A DNA stretch of 64,000 nucleotides from Zygaena filipendulae (Eukaryota > Arthropoda > Insecta > Lepidoptera > Zygaenidae): positions 766,501-830,500 of the forward strand of contig OU015669.1 of assembly GCA_907165275.2 (NCBI GenBank), written 5' to 3'. Under the pieces are notes generated by a model that saw only the letters and a list, made by a program, of their open reading frames with translations, did not search any database and was not told where the DNA came from. Below, piece after piece: positions 53,990-64,000 of the stretch; positions within the stretch are counted from its first letter, which is position 1, and the number at the start of each line of letters is the position of its first letter. The position numbers were made by a program, and so were the translations under genes.

Positions 53990-56060
53990 AACCGTGTTAC
54001 GCGGCTCCTCCAGCGGCGTAGGGACGTACAGGGACGGCTGGGGTAGCCGTGCTCCTGCGTCCATGCGCAGATGGCGGAGCCGTGTGACGCGGTGTGCGCT
54101 AGCCGTACAAAACGGTTGTCTCAACCGCGTCACCGGCTCCACCAGCTGTATAGGGACTTAGAAAGACGGCTGGGATAGCCGTGCTGACGTGGCTGAGGCA
54201 ACCGTTTTACACGGCCACTTCAAACCGCGTCACATGGCTGCGCCAGCTGCGTAAATACGGCTGGAATAGCCATGTTGACGTGGCTGAGGCAACCGTTTTA
54301 CACGGCCACGTCAGACCGCGTCACACGGCTACGCCAGCTGCGTAGGGACGTAGGGAGACGGCTGGGACAGCCATGTTGACGTGGCTGAGGCAACCGTTTT
54401 ACACGGCCACTTCTGACCGCGTCACACGGCTACGCCAGCTGCGTAGGGACGTAGGGAGACGGCTGGGATAGCCATGTTGACGTGGCTGAGGCAACCGTTT
54501 TACACGGCCACGTCAGACCGCGTCACACGGCTACGCCAGCTGCGTAGGGACGTAGGGAGACGGCTGGGATAGCCATGTTGACGTGGCTGAGGCAACCGTT
54601 TTACACGGCCACTTCAGACCGCGTCACACGGCTACGCCAGCTGCGTAGGGACGTAGGGAGACGGCTGGGACAGCCATGTTGACGTGGCTGAGGCAACCGT
54701 TTTACACGGCCACTTCTGACCGCGTCACACGGCTACGCCAGCTGCGTAGGGACGTAGGGAGACGGCTGGGATAGCCATGTTGACGTGGCTGAGGCAACCG
54801 TTTTACACGGCCACTTCAGACCGCGTCACACGGCTACGCCAGCTGCGTAGGGACGTAGGGAGACGGCTGGGACAGCCATGTTGACGTGGCTGAGGCAACC
54901 GTTTTACACGGCCACTTCTGACCGCGTCACACGGCTACGCCAGCTGCGTAGGGACGTAGGGAGACGGCTGGGATAGCCATGTTGATGTGGCTGAGGCAAC
55001 CGTTTTACACGGCCATTTCAGACCGCGTCACACGGCTAAGCCAGCTGCGTAGGGACGTAGGGAGACGGCTGGGATAGCCATGTTGACGTGGCTGAGGCAA
55101 CCGTTTTACACGACCACTTCAGACCGCGTCACACGGCTACGCCAGCTGCGTAGGGACGTCGCGAGACGGCTGGGATAGCCATGTTGACGTGGCTGAGGCA
55201 ACCGTTTTACACAGCCACTCCAGACCGCGTCACACGGCTACGCCAGCTGCGTAAGAACGTAGCGAGACGGCTGGGATAGCCATGTTGACGTGGCTGAGGC
55301 AACCGTTTTACACGGTCACTCCAGACCGCGTCACACGGCTACGCTAGCTGCGTAAGGTCGTAGCGCGAGACGGCTGGGATAGCCATGTTGACGTAGTTGA
55401 GGCAACCGTTTTACACGGCCACTCCAGACCGCGTCACACGGCTACGCCAGCTGCGCATGAACATAGGGAGACAGCTGGAACAGCCGCGTTGACATGGCTC
55501 AGACAGCCGTTCACACGGTCACATCAAACCGCGTCACACGGCTTAACCAACGGTGTCATTAGGTAGGAAAACGGCTGAACTAGCCGTGTCGATATGGATG
55601 AGGTAGCCCTTTCACACGGCTACTCCAGCCATGTTGGCTGTAACCGTGTGTCTGATCTAGCCGTGTCTGTTTATAGCCGTGTTAAAAAATTTACACGCCT
55701 GACAAATTGACACGGCTGCAACCGCAGTACCGTGTGCAAATCTAGCCGTGTATGATAATAGCCGTGTTGAAAAATTGAGACACGGCTGATAAATTGACAC
55801 GGCTGACAAGATTGACACGGCTGCAACCGCAGTACCGTGTGCAAATCTAGCCGTGTATGATAATAGCCGTGTTGAAAAATTGAGACACGGCTGATAAATT
55901 GACACGGCTGACAAGATTGACACGGCTGCAACCGCAGTACCGTGTGCAAATTAGCCGTGTGTCCACCGTAGCCGTTTCAGCGTCACACGGCAAATGTTAC
56001 CGTGTTGACGCGGCTGCAACCGTAGTACCGGGTTTACACGGCTGTGGATAGCCGATAAAT
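53990..56060 (+). repeat. right subterminal array, 101-bp units
   Basis: About 15 units contain TACGCCAGCTGCGTAGGGAC, GGAGACGGCTGGGATAGCCA, GACGTGGCTGAGGCAACCGT and TTTACACGGCCA. The period is 101 bp (54431 to 54532). Toward the terminus (55640-56000) the unit changes to another form holding ACACGGCTGCAACCGCAGTA and ATCTAGCCGTGTATGATAAT. It shares ACACGGCT / AGCCGTGT with the left array. Confidence 0.9.
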
Positions 56061-56083
56061 CGACCCTTTTTTTTCCCAGTGTA

Positions 56084-56155
56084 CCTACGCAACGGATTTT
56101 CATGCGGTTTTCACGAATAGATAGAGCGATTCATAAGAACGGTTTATATCTATAC
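56084..56155 (+). repeat. lepidopteran repeat split by the 18-kb element, right part
   Basis: CTACGCAACGGATTTTCATG, GTTTTCACGAATAGATAGAG and GATTCATAAGAACGGTTTAT continue the repeat whose left part ends at 37757. Confidence 0.7.
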
Positions 56156-56156
56156 C

Positions 56157-56450
56157 TACTAGCTGTTGTGCCCCGCGGTTTCACCCGCGTTAATTTCAGA
56201 GTTCCCGCGGGAATTCCGGGATAAAAAGTACCCTATGTGTTAATCTGATGTATAAGCTATATTATTGTAAAGTTTCATTTAAATCCATTCAGTAGTTTTT
56301 GCGTGAAAGAGTAACAAACATCCATCCATCCATCCATTCATACATTCTTACAAACTTTCGTGTTTATAATATTAGTAGGATTTTATCCTGGAATTCCCAC
56401 GGAAACTACGAAATTACCGCGAGTGAAACCGCGGGGGACAGCTAGTTATC
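56157..56450. repeat. two CTAGCTG-family repeats, head to head
   Basis: A forward copy runs 56157-56382 (ACTAGCTGTTGTGCCCCGCG to TTTATAATATTAGTAGG). An inverted fragment follows at 56386-56450 (TGGAATTCCCACGG.. to CAGCTAGT). Confidence 0.65.
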
Positions 56451-56459
56451 TATAAAAAC

Positions 56460-56880
56460 GGCAAAAAATATCACGTTTGTTGTATGGGAGCTCCCTTAAA
56501 TATTTATTTTATTCTGTTTTTTTTTTTTGTATTTGTTGTTATATGTAGTTAGCGGCAACAAAAACACATCAGCTGTGAAAATTTCAACTATCACGGATCA
56601 TAAGATACCTACAGCCAACCCTGAGTTCAAGTCAAGTATGAGTTATGGTTGTATTATTTGCCTCCTACATTGTATAGTACAGTTATTTTAGAGCGGAGGA
56701 AACCACCCCCCACCCCCCTTCCACAAACCCCCTGTAGCGGTTAACTTATAAAGTTATAACTCTATTAGACATGCAATTGTAGTTTAGAAGTTAAACGGAA
56801 TACGCGAGTGGAACTATAATCAAATGGATAAGGTAATCGAGCTAGGAACATGGTTGGGCGACTTTAAGTTATATCTACAT
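56460..56880. other. nothing recognised
   Basis: AT-rich spacer with a short C-rich run at 56700-56730. No gene is supported. Confidence 0.35.
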
Positions 56881-56884
56881 ATTT

Positions 56885-57200
56885 ATACTAGCTGTTGCAT
56901 CCACTTTAATTTCGGAGTTCCCGCGGGAATTCCGGGATAAAAAGTATTTCATGTCCTTTTATGTACCTCTGACACAGATAATATAATACACAACGGGTAT
57001 GCAAAACTTCATGGTGATCGGTTAAGCCGTTAAGGCGTGAAAGCGTAACAAACAAACAAACTTACTTTCGGATTCATAACAATAGTACTAGCTGTTCCCC
57101 GCGGTTTCACCTACGTTTATTTCGGAGTTCCCGCGGCAATCCCGGAACAAAAGTACCCTATGTCCTTCTCTGTACCCCTGATAACGTGTAAAGCAGTAGG
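56885..57200 (+). repeat. two tandem CTAGCTG-family repeats
   Basis: The first copy is 56885-57085 (ACTAGCTGTTGCATCC to TTCATAACAATAGT). A second, truncated copy is 57087-57200, starting ACTAGCTGTTCCCCGCGG. Confidence 0.6.
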
Positions 57201-57499
57201 ACCTGTAGTAGATGAACGTTGTACTATACTACTTACTTGGGACATCTTTTAGACTAATCGTAAATACCAATAATATCGGCTCCATGCGCACGCGGTCTCA
57301 GCACTGTACTTACACACCACACTCGTCTCTCGGTCGGTAACGTACTAACTCTGTGCGTCACACACATCTACATTTGAGCCCGTGCGAAGGAGACGACAAG
57401 TGCATGCTTATTTCTTACTCGCATACACTACATCCCTTCCTTATTATTTTATTAGTTAATTAATTAATTACTATACTTCGTTACTTCTATACCTTCATT

Positions 57500-57740
57500 T
57501 TTTCCACTCTTATTACTCCTCAGTAATTTCGAGTTCATCAACACTTGCCTCGCTTCCTCAATACAATTTTCCACTCTTATAGTAATAAGAGTGGAGTACC
57601 TCAGTAATTTCGAGTTCATCAACACTTGCCTCGCTTCCTCAATACAATTTTCCACTCTTATAGTAATAAGAGTGGAGTACCTCAGTAATTTCGAGTTCGT
57701 CAACGCTTCCCTCGCTTCCTCAATACAATTACATTTAATA
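57500..57740 (-). repeat. 81-bp tandem repeat, three units, in frame on minus strand
   Basis: Units start at 57521, 57602 and 57683 (CAGTAATTTCGAGTTC). Each unit holds the hairpin CCACTCTTATAGTAATAAGAG-type stem. Because 81 is divisible by three, the minus strand reads as repeated ENCIEEARQVLMNSKLLRYS-like peptides. It may be part of the decayed retroelement to its right or a chance open frame. Confidence 0.7.
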
Positions 57741-57749
57741 ACAATAGTT

Positions 57750-58690
57750 ATCATTTTACCAACTCTTTGGCCTTCATTTTTCCACTCTTAGTAATTATCT
57801 TACTCTTAGTAAGTATCTTACTTCTTTGCCTTAATTTTTCCACTCTTAGTAATTATCTTACGCTTAATAAGTATCTTACTTCTTTGCCTTCATTTTTCCC
57901 TGTTATCTATTAGTGATCAATAACTCAGAGGTCTCCTTGTCAGTTTCCGTAGGTACCTGGATTTATTAGACCCCTCAATCACCCTTCAATTTTTTTTTTC
58001 TTTTTTTTTTTCATCATTCTGAATTTCCACATCTCTACTCATCTCTAATTTCGCCGTATATGAACTTTCTGATGTAAACCTTCTCACCCGTTCCTAAATC
58101 TATCTTTGGTTTTAATTTTTTCTGTGCATCATGTTTCTTTTTCCTTTTTTTTTTTCTTTCTCTCTACATCTTTCTTTCTTTATTTCATGTATTTTCTTCT
58201 TCTTCTTCTTTCTTTTATATCTTGGTCTCTATATAAATGCTCTAGAGGCTAGAATATTATATTATCGGAAATGTATCTGTCTCTAAATTTTCGCTATGAC
58301 TAAATATTTCAGAAGAGATTATTTCCACGTTCTTTTTTTTTTCTATTTGGAACATCTTACGTTATTTAATGATGTTTCTGTTTTGGCAGTCTACTTCTCC
58401 GTTCTGTTAAAGTCAGTCAAAGTCAGCCACTAACGTATAGGTACAATGATTCAAGCGTGTGTCTTTATCACGGCAGAAGACTGCAAATTCTTCATTTTTT
58501 TTTTTAATTTTTTTTTAAGTTTCCGTTATTCTTACAAGGAGTACTAAAACTAAAAATCTGTTTCTTTTCGGCAAACTCTGGCATATCACTTAGTATAACT
58601 GCCTTCAACAACTTGAAATCTGCTTCCCCATTATACCTATGGATCATCTAGTAATTCGTCCAAATTGTGCCTTAAAAAATTTTGTAATAG
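57750..58690. other. pyrimidine-rich DNA, no gene
   Basis: T- and CT-rich tracts (such as 57990-58010 and 58140-58210) dominate. Some may be remains of a minus-strand retroelement, but no motif is clear. Confidence 0.3.
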
Positions 58691-58702
58691 TTCACTTGTG
58701 GT

Positions 58703-58840
58703 AGTCATATTCAGAATCTATTTTATGACATAATTTAGTAATCCGATAAAACTCTGTAGATCAGATACCGTACTCTGTAGATCAGATACCGTTTTAGTTG
58801 CTGTAGATATTTTCTTGTATCCTAAAAAGTAGGTAACTAT
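58703..58840 (-). pseudogene. decayed Ty3/gypsy-type RT fragment
   Basis: The minus strand reads FLGYKKIS, then KTVSDLQS and SFIGLLNYV, the signature that follows the catalytic core in Ty3/gypsy reverse transcriptases. The VSDLQS segment is duplicated in frame (a 21-bp tandem repeat, GTAGATCAGATACCGT). Stops and frame shifts interrupt both flanks. No LTRs were found. Confidence 0.4.
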
Positions 58841-58859
58841 GTAGTATACATAAAGTTAT

Positions 58860-59300
58860 GCTTGTCTTGTTTAGTGAGTTTTTTTTTTTATATCATTTTG
58901 TGCTTTCATAAACACATAGAATATTACATTCTCTGTCTCCTTGACATCATCCCAGGTGTTTTCGGTAACAAGTTATGTTCATATAGAGAATCAATTAACA
59001 TATTTGTAACATGTTTATTTGCGTTCCTCGACCCAAACGATTCACTGTTTAGTCAATTCCTCCCTCACTCCCTCACCCGAGACTTAGTCTTCATTTTCCA
59101 TATAGAATAGGATAGAATGTACTTTATTGTATACCAGAATAATGCTACAGTGTGTTAACAAAACAAAAACTTATAAATAAACCAATTGTTTAGTGTATAA
59201 ATATGTATATATTTTTTTTTTTTTAAATATCTTTCGCCTTTCATCATCGTTCTTCCTATTCAACGTCTGGGCTTTACATTTTAATTTAAACGTCAAACTT
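58860..59300. other. nothing coding recognised; GAATA/TTTATTG tail at 59105
   Basis: TAGAATAGGATAGAATGTAC-TTTATTGTA at about 59104 resembles the retroposon tail at 1938. The rest is AT-rich without a gene. Confidence 0.3.
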
Positions 59301-59311
59301 TCAAGTACCTA

Positions 59312-59460
59312 TCCACTGAGCAAATAATCACTACGTTTTAAGGAAAGGGCACTTCCATACTAATCGCTGATCCGATCTATGAAAGCATTTTGTGCCAACC
59401 ATACCAATGCAATGTATGACGCGGCCATAGAAATTTGGTTAAGTATTCCAATGTTGGTTT
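59312..59460. repeat. inverted relative of 7130-7285
   Basis: It begins ACTGAGCAAATAATCACTAC and contains ACTTCCATACTAATCGCTGA and AATTTGGTTAAGTATTCCAA, as described for the first copy. Confidence 0.55.
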
Positions 59461-59905
59461 TCCATTCTGTCATATTCTGCATCATTCCATTTTATCATCT
59501 TCCGCATCATCAAATCGGCATTTTGCAGTTTCTTCCCGCAGTTTTACTAATTTTTTTTTTTTAATTCATCTGTTTTTCAGCAGTTTATCAACCAGATCAT
59601 CCAGATTAACGCGACCTTGCGGTATATATTAAATTTCCTGAAATTCAATCCCTCTTCGGTGTTACAACTGGCCGCTTTAAATTTCATTATTTACTTCTGT
59701 AACTTCCAGGTAATATATAGACTTAACTTCCCTTTTCAGTGTATTGACATTAAATCTGCGTCACCTTTCCAGTCGAATTATTCAAGTAAAGTCATTGCCA
59801 TGAGTTATCTTTCTGTTAACCAAGACAACTCTGATTGTGGCAGGACACGGAACGGACGCCATCCGCTTAGTTATACTTCATTATATCAAATCATTTAAGT
59901 ACTGA

Positions 59906-60075
59906 CCAGGCATCCTGACCAGGCATCGTCTGCTTAGCCCCACTAGCCTCATTTACATCAATTTCAAGGTACTGAGCAGGCATCATCTGCTCAGCCCCCC
60001 CACTGGTCCTCGTCATGTCATCGTCATATTCATCTTTATCAAGCTACTGAGCAGGCATCATCTGCTCAGCCCACT
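59906..60075. repeat. three CTGAGCAG..CTGCTCAG hairpins
   Basis: The stem CTGAGCAG and its inverse CTGCTCAG flank the loop GCATCAT at about 59971 and 60045. A diverged copy (CTGACCAGGCATCGTCTGCT) is at 59915. Spacing is about 70 bp. Confidence 0.7.
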
Positions 60076-60109
60076 TTGGTTCGCGTTATAATACCATAAT
60101 ATGCAGGTA

Positions 60110-60430
60110 TATTATTAATTTATTTATATATTTGATTTAATATTATTAATACGCTCTAATTTACTAGATTTACATATAAATCTATGAACTTCAAACGAAC
60201 ATTCACTGTAGATATATATTTACAAATTTACATGTGCATCTCGGATACGGCTACAACGATCCGGGTAGAATCTTGTACGACAAGGCATTATTAATATTAT
60301 TAATACGCTTTACTAGATTTATATATTATAAATCTATGAACTTCAAACGACCATTAATTTCTTGTATATGTATAATAATCCCGGATACGGCTTCAAAGAT
60401 CCGGATAGCATATTGTACAAGACAATTTTT
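60110..60430 (+). repeat. ~145-bp tandem duplication
   Basis: TTAATATTATTAATACGCT, TTTACTAGATTTA, AAATCTATGAACTTCAAACG and CGGATACGGCT..GATCCGG occur twice in order, at about 60137 and about 60286. It ends in a T-rich run at 60426-60445. Confidence 0.6.
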
Positions 60431-60529
60431 TTTTTTTTTTTTTTAAACGTGATTAGGTATAGGTACGCCAAAGCTCAGAGTAATAATATATACTACGGCC
60501 AAAGCCTTCCTTTTATAACGACATGATCC

Positions 60530-61144
60530 ATGAAAGACGTGCTCCTGGCGCCAAAACACAATATTCCGCCACTAAGAAATCACTGCACTTCCATTTATCT
60601 ATTCATTTCTGAAAGTACACAGTCCAGACTAGGTGTAGGTACTTATAGTACACACAAATATAGATTAGATTTAATGACCGATTTTAAGCATTACCATTCA
60701 CTAACTTTACTAGAAGAAATCACGCCCATCATCATTCGCCCATATAGGTATAAGAGTATAATTACTCTTTACGTATTATACCTAATAATAATAACAATGA
60801 CACTAACACGCACCGCCATCCCGGTTCCAAACGTCGGCATCGGTACCACTTTCAACAGACCCGATACGATACCTAGTTTTATATGGTATATATATATATA
60901 TCGTGCTGCTGTTGCACACATACAAATCTACTTTGTTAAAGAAGTAAAAGTGATATCAATATTCGTCAATATACATAGGTATATAAGAATCTCATCATAT
61001 AAAAGGTTGCATATAAGTATTAAGGAAACATCATTTGGTTTGTTATTGTTGGGTAAGTACCTAGATTCAACAGATACAATCCAGTACGAAAACCCGTGCC
61101 ACCTGTCGACGCTAGCACACAAAGTCATTCATCAACGTAATTAA
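60530..61144 (+). other. 204-codon open frame without recognisable homology
   Basis: It is the second-longest ATG frame in the window. The product is rich in Ile, Tyr, Thr and Arg, has one hydrophobic run (ITLYVLYLIIITMTL, residues about 78-92), and shows no familiar motif. It has AT-rich background composition, a TATATATA tract inside, and no splice or promoter context. Chance is more likely than a gene. Confidence 0.15.
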
Positions 61145-61454
61145 ACAAAATGCAGCCAACGCTACGTCTTGGCCCGCTGAAATACCTATAAGTACATGGC
61201 TGTAATGTTTAGTACCCAATAGCTCAATGATGGCCACGCATACTATGTTTCCAAATTTAAAAGAGTGGTTAAAGAATAGGTACGTCGCGCGATAGGTACC
61301 AACAAAGAAATCTCCGTGACAGCTTAAGTTGACCGTCAGTTAAAGAAACAATTATACCTTTCAAGTTCCAAGAGTGATTCATAGTAAATACCACAAACAA
61401 ATGAATTTCACAAACCGGCAGCTCGCCATAGCTACCTACTTCGTTTCGATAAAA

Positions 61455-61510
61455 TGTTCTCAGGGGCGGATCCAGGGGGGGGCACTGGGGGCAATTGCCC
61501 CCCCTGAAGA
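61455..61510. repeat. GGGGCGGATCC / GCCCCCC terminus-like sequence
   Basis: CAGGGGCGGATCCAGGGGGG, then CACTGGGGGCAATTGCCCCC form an imperfect palindrome. CAGGGGCGGATCC is a common end of animal hAT-type elements. I found no matching second end in the window. Confidence 0.35.
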
Positions 61511-61559
61511 CCTAAATAGGTACCTACTTTAATTAGACCTTAGAAAAATCTTCGCAAGG

Positions 61560-62390
61560 TTGTGGCTTTTCACAAAAGTTTCATCGTAATTTGAATAGAA
61601 ATATACGAATGAACCTGAATGAACGAACAAATATTCATTTTTAAAACTCTATAAATTATTAGTTCGTAACGAACCCCTATGGAAGTTTGTATCTATTATT
61701 GTAAAACAAACACAAAATCTGTCAATTCTTTCTCGTTAAAACAAATTTTCTGTTTTGAAACTACGTGCCGTATGGTATATTTCTCATTTAAAAGGAGAAG
61801 TTTCTGCGTTTGGCTGTATATATGTTTTTACAATTATCCTTATATAGGTATGTAGTTTCTCTATCCCTTTTCTTTAACTTCATCCAACATCCTTGAGACT
61901 TGGAAGTAAGCTATTGTGATTTCACTTCCCAAAACTAGTTGGTACCTAACTCTTCTACTTTTTCCACGTTCAAAGCAAATCTATCCATATTATTTATTTA
62001 TATTATGTTATATGTAACTGACGAACTAAATGGAATTAATAGAATTTCGATTTTTATTCCCCGTCATATTGTACCTCTGTCCTCAAAAAATATTCGGCGA
62101 CTTTTATCACGTGCGGTGCGCGATGAATTCGGATTTGGAAAAAATTTTGGGCAAATTTCCAAAATTTATCAAATTTTTCTTCTGTTGACTGTAAATTTTA
62201 AAATCTTCTATGGTCAAAAACATCTTTTTGTTTCAATAGTACCTATTTTTCCGTATCTCGTCATATGGACGAAAATTATTCACTTCTCTGAGTTTTCTGC
62301 GTTATTTCCCAAATTTTCTCCTTATTTTACTAATCCAAGGAGTAACCTTCTCCTTTTTGTTTACGCCGATGTGTGCTGTATGAATCTGAC
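61560..62390. other. nothing coding supported
   Basis: AT-rich. A 153-codon open frame (61939-62400) is Phe/Ile-rich with no recognisable motif and is probably chance. Confidence 0.3.
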
Positions 62391-62394
62391 AGAA

Positions 62395-62655
62395 GAGTAA
62401 TTGAAATTGAAAATTGAAATTGAAAAAACTTTATTTGACACAACACAAAGATTTACAGCATACGTATACAACAGCTAGACATAGTAACGCGATAAGTTGG
62501 AGCGGCTGCAAAATGTGTGTGCTTTACATATTCGCCAGGCGCACTACACATATTCTTTGTACCATCTTTAAAGTGCTGAGGGATCCCAAATCACCGACTT
62601 ACTTCAAAGAAAGTTTCAGATTGCTTTATGTCGGTCGTGAAGCTACGTCAGGTAG
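62395..62655. repeat. ATTGAAA microsatellite and retroposon-like tail
   Basis: (ATTGAAA)n followed by AAAAAACTTTATTTGACACA is the reverse of a typical lepidopteran LINE 3' end. The following 200 bp (AGTTGGAGCGGCTGCAAAAT) may be its 3' UTR. Confidence 0.35.
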
Positions 62656-63039
62656 TTAGGTAGTTCTTTGTTCTTTTGATCACGAAACACGTTTTTATCA
62701 CATCACATGTGCACCTCTGATGGTATTTTTTCTCAGTTTAGTAAAAAAATCGCTATTAACCATAACACTTCCCATTATTTTCCTATCACTTTATAGATAC
62801 AAACCTACAAAATTTTAATTTAAAATTGTTAATTCAGGTCAGATTCGCTGGAACGTAAATTTTTCATTTTTTACCTTTATCTGTTGTAGCTTCCATGTAG
62901 ATTATTTTATGCATGAAAGTACAAGTTGAAAATAATAAAATACTAAAAAAACTTTGATTTTACAGAGAATCGTACTCAAAAACCGCTATACCTACCTAAG
63001 CTCTATCGTTTTCGACACCACATTTTTTTTAAATATAAA

Positions 63040-64000
63040 AAACATAAAACTAAAAAGCTAAAAATAACAAAATACCGACTTAATCCATCAGACAAAAATA
63101 CATGTAATACTATTGTTGGTTTGTGCTACCACTTTTTGATTTAAATTCGGTGCCAAGCCCGCTTACGTCTACCCACTTGGGTTGTTCAGCTCACAACGAA
63201 CTCGTGGCGGGACTGGACTTAGCCCATGTACCTACGCCATATTTGGCTTGTCACCGACTTCAAATAATAATAGTAGTCAAGTGGTAGAATAAACCAATAA
63301 TAACTACTGGTACTGGTTATAATAACTACTGGTAATAACTACCAAAAATAAACTTACGTGTATTTTTGTCTGTTGGATAAAATCGATATTTTGTTATTTT
63401 TAGCTTTTTAGTTTTGTGTTGTTGGAAGTCGGTTTTAATTTTTTTGTTAAAATTTTGTTTATTTCTTGCTTTCAAGTGAGTCCGTTTGTAAATTTATCTA
63501 AGTTACAATAGCCTAATATCAATTGCTCATCGCCTTTTACAAAATACTGCTTTTACCGACGGGACGACAGGGACGTTGATTGTTGAGGAGTTCTCCTGGT
63601 ACGTCAACATCAGTTCCACTTTACCATATATGTACATTGTGACGAGCATAAATTATTTAGGAACCATATTAAAGTTAACGAATCGGAACTCGTGAAATAC
63701 CTTTTATTGAGTAGTTCCGATGACCATCTGTGGTCTTCATCATCAGTTTCACTTCTTCAAATTTTGCTTTCCAAAAGCAAATAAACGATTTACTATAAAA
63801 AATACAAAAATCGCTATAGGTGTGTCTGTAATTTTTGAAGAGTTCTCTTGATTTCTCCATGATTCCATCATCAGGTTCTCGATTTGGTGACAATGGGATC
63901 AACTTGGGAGTATACCCTTTCAAACAACAAAATCAATTTTCTAAATCGGTCCAATCGAAACCCGTGAAATACGTATTATTGTTGAGTAGTTCCGATGAAC
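63040..64000 (+). repeat. AACCGACTTCC foldback repeat, copy 3, cut by window end
   Basis: It repeats AAAAATAACAAAATACCGA, GGTTTGTGCTACCAC, TCTACCCACTTGGGTTGTTC, GTTTTTAATTTTTTTGTTAAAA-like and CATCTGTGGTCTTCATCATC modules of the copy at 40529-41664 in the same order. It runs off the window. Confidence 0.65.

Larger units (their letters stand above)
37758..56081 (+). mobile_element. 18.3-kb TIR element with subterminal repeat arrays
   Basis: It starts CACTGGGAAAAAT (37758) and ends TTTTTTTTCCCAGTG (56081), perfect inverted termini of at least 12 bp, with TA on both outer sides as a likely 2-bp target duplication. Arrays of ACACGGCT-bearing repeats lie just inside both ends (37770-39960 and 53990-56060). 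The host repeat resumes directly after it. The CACTG start and subterminal repeats recall CACTA/EnSpm (CMC) elements, but I recognised no transposase. The core holds one spliced gene (46519-51651), an exon duplication, and several nested repeats. The superfamily is unassigned. Confidence 0.7.

Noticed and set aside
55657..55949. Minus-strand frames with repeated SCQPCQFISRVSIFQHG peptides
   Set aside because: Translation of the terminal units of the right array.
37758..56081. Polinton/Maverick virus-like element as an explanation for the large TIR element
   Set aside because: No protein-primed polymerase, integrase, ATPase or capsid genes were seen, and the termini and short TA duplication do not fit.
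60530..61144. 204-codon open frame considered as a gene
   Set aside because: AT-rich background composition, a TATATA tract, no motif and no splice context. It is kept only as a low-confidence note.

Overview
This window is nuclear DNA of an insect, almost certainly a moth or butterfly. It is AT-rich, with short exons bounded by GT-AG introns. It is crowded with lepidopteran-style interspersed repeats: the CTAGCTG-GCGGTTTCACCCGCG family, many TIR MITEs, GGTAGGTACCTACC motifs, and an RTE-like retroposon tail ending in ATCTTT. I read no database; all family names rest on motif recognition.

Host genes, left to right. (1) The 3' end of a USP8-type ubiquitin protease on + (three exons, 1142-3572); its start lies left of the window. 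(2) A convergent three-exon gene on - (6156-7640) for a 162-residue protein with a coiled coil and an acidic tail, possibly SNAPc subunit 5. (3) Two tandem + genes related to human C19orf12 / Drosophila Nazo (9508-10988 and 12135-13807). (4) A possible orphan terminal exon at about 15353-15548. (5) The last five exons of a nicotinamidase (Naam) gene on - (21205-26126); its 5' exons were not found in the window.

Mobile DNA dominates the rest. A recently inserted BEL/Pao LTR retrotransposon (29949-35123) has 655-bp LTRs with no difference by eye, a 5-bp target duplication and an intact 701-codon gag-protease ORF. Its reverse transcriptase is a frameshifted stub, and RNase H and integrase are absent. 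The most striking structure is an apparent single 18.3-kb insertion (37758-56081). It is bounded by inverted CACTGGGAAAAA termini and a TA duplication, and carries long arrays of ACACGGCT-containing subterminal repeats just inside both ends. Its core holds a spliced six-exon gene for a 331-residue protein of unknown function, whose last two exons are partly duplicated in tandem. No transposase was recognised in it. Other repeats include a PIF/Harbinger-like deletion derivative with a transposase stub, a MITE family carrying two CRE-type TGACGTCA palindromes, several further MITE pairs, minisatellites inside Usp8 and Naam introns, a foldback repeat with a Penelope-like fragment, and a decayed Ty3/gypsy fragment.

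The region right of 57200 is repeat-derived and has no host gene I can support. Stretches where I see nothing recognisable are listed as such.
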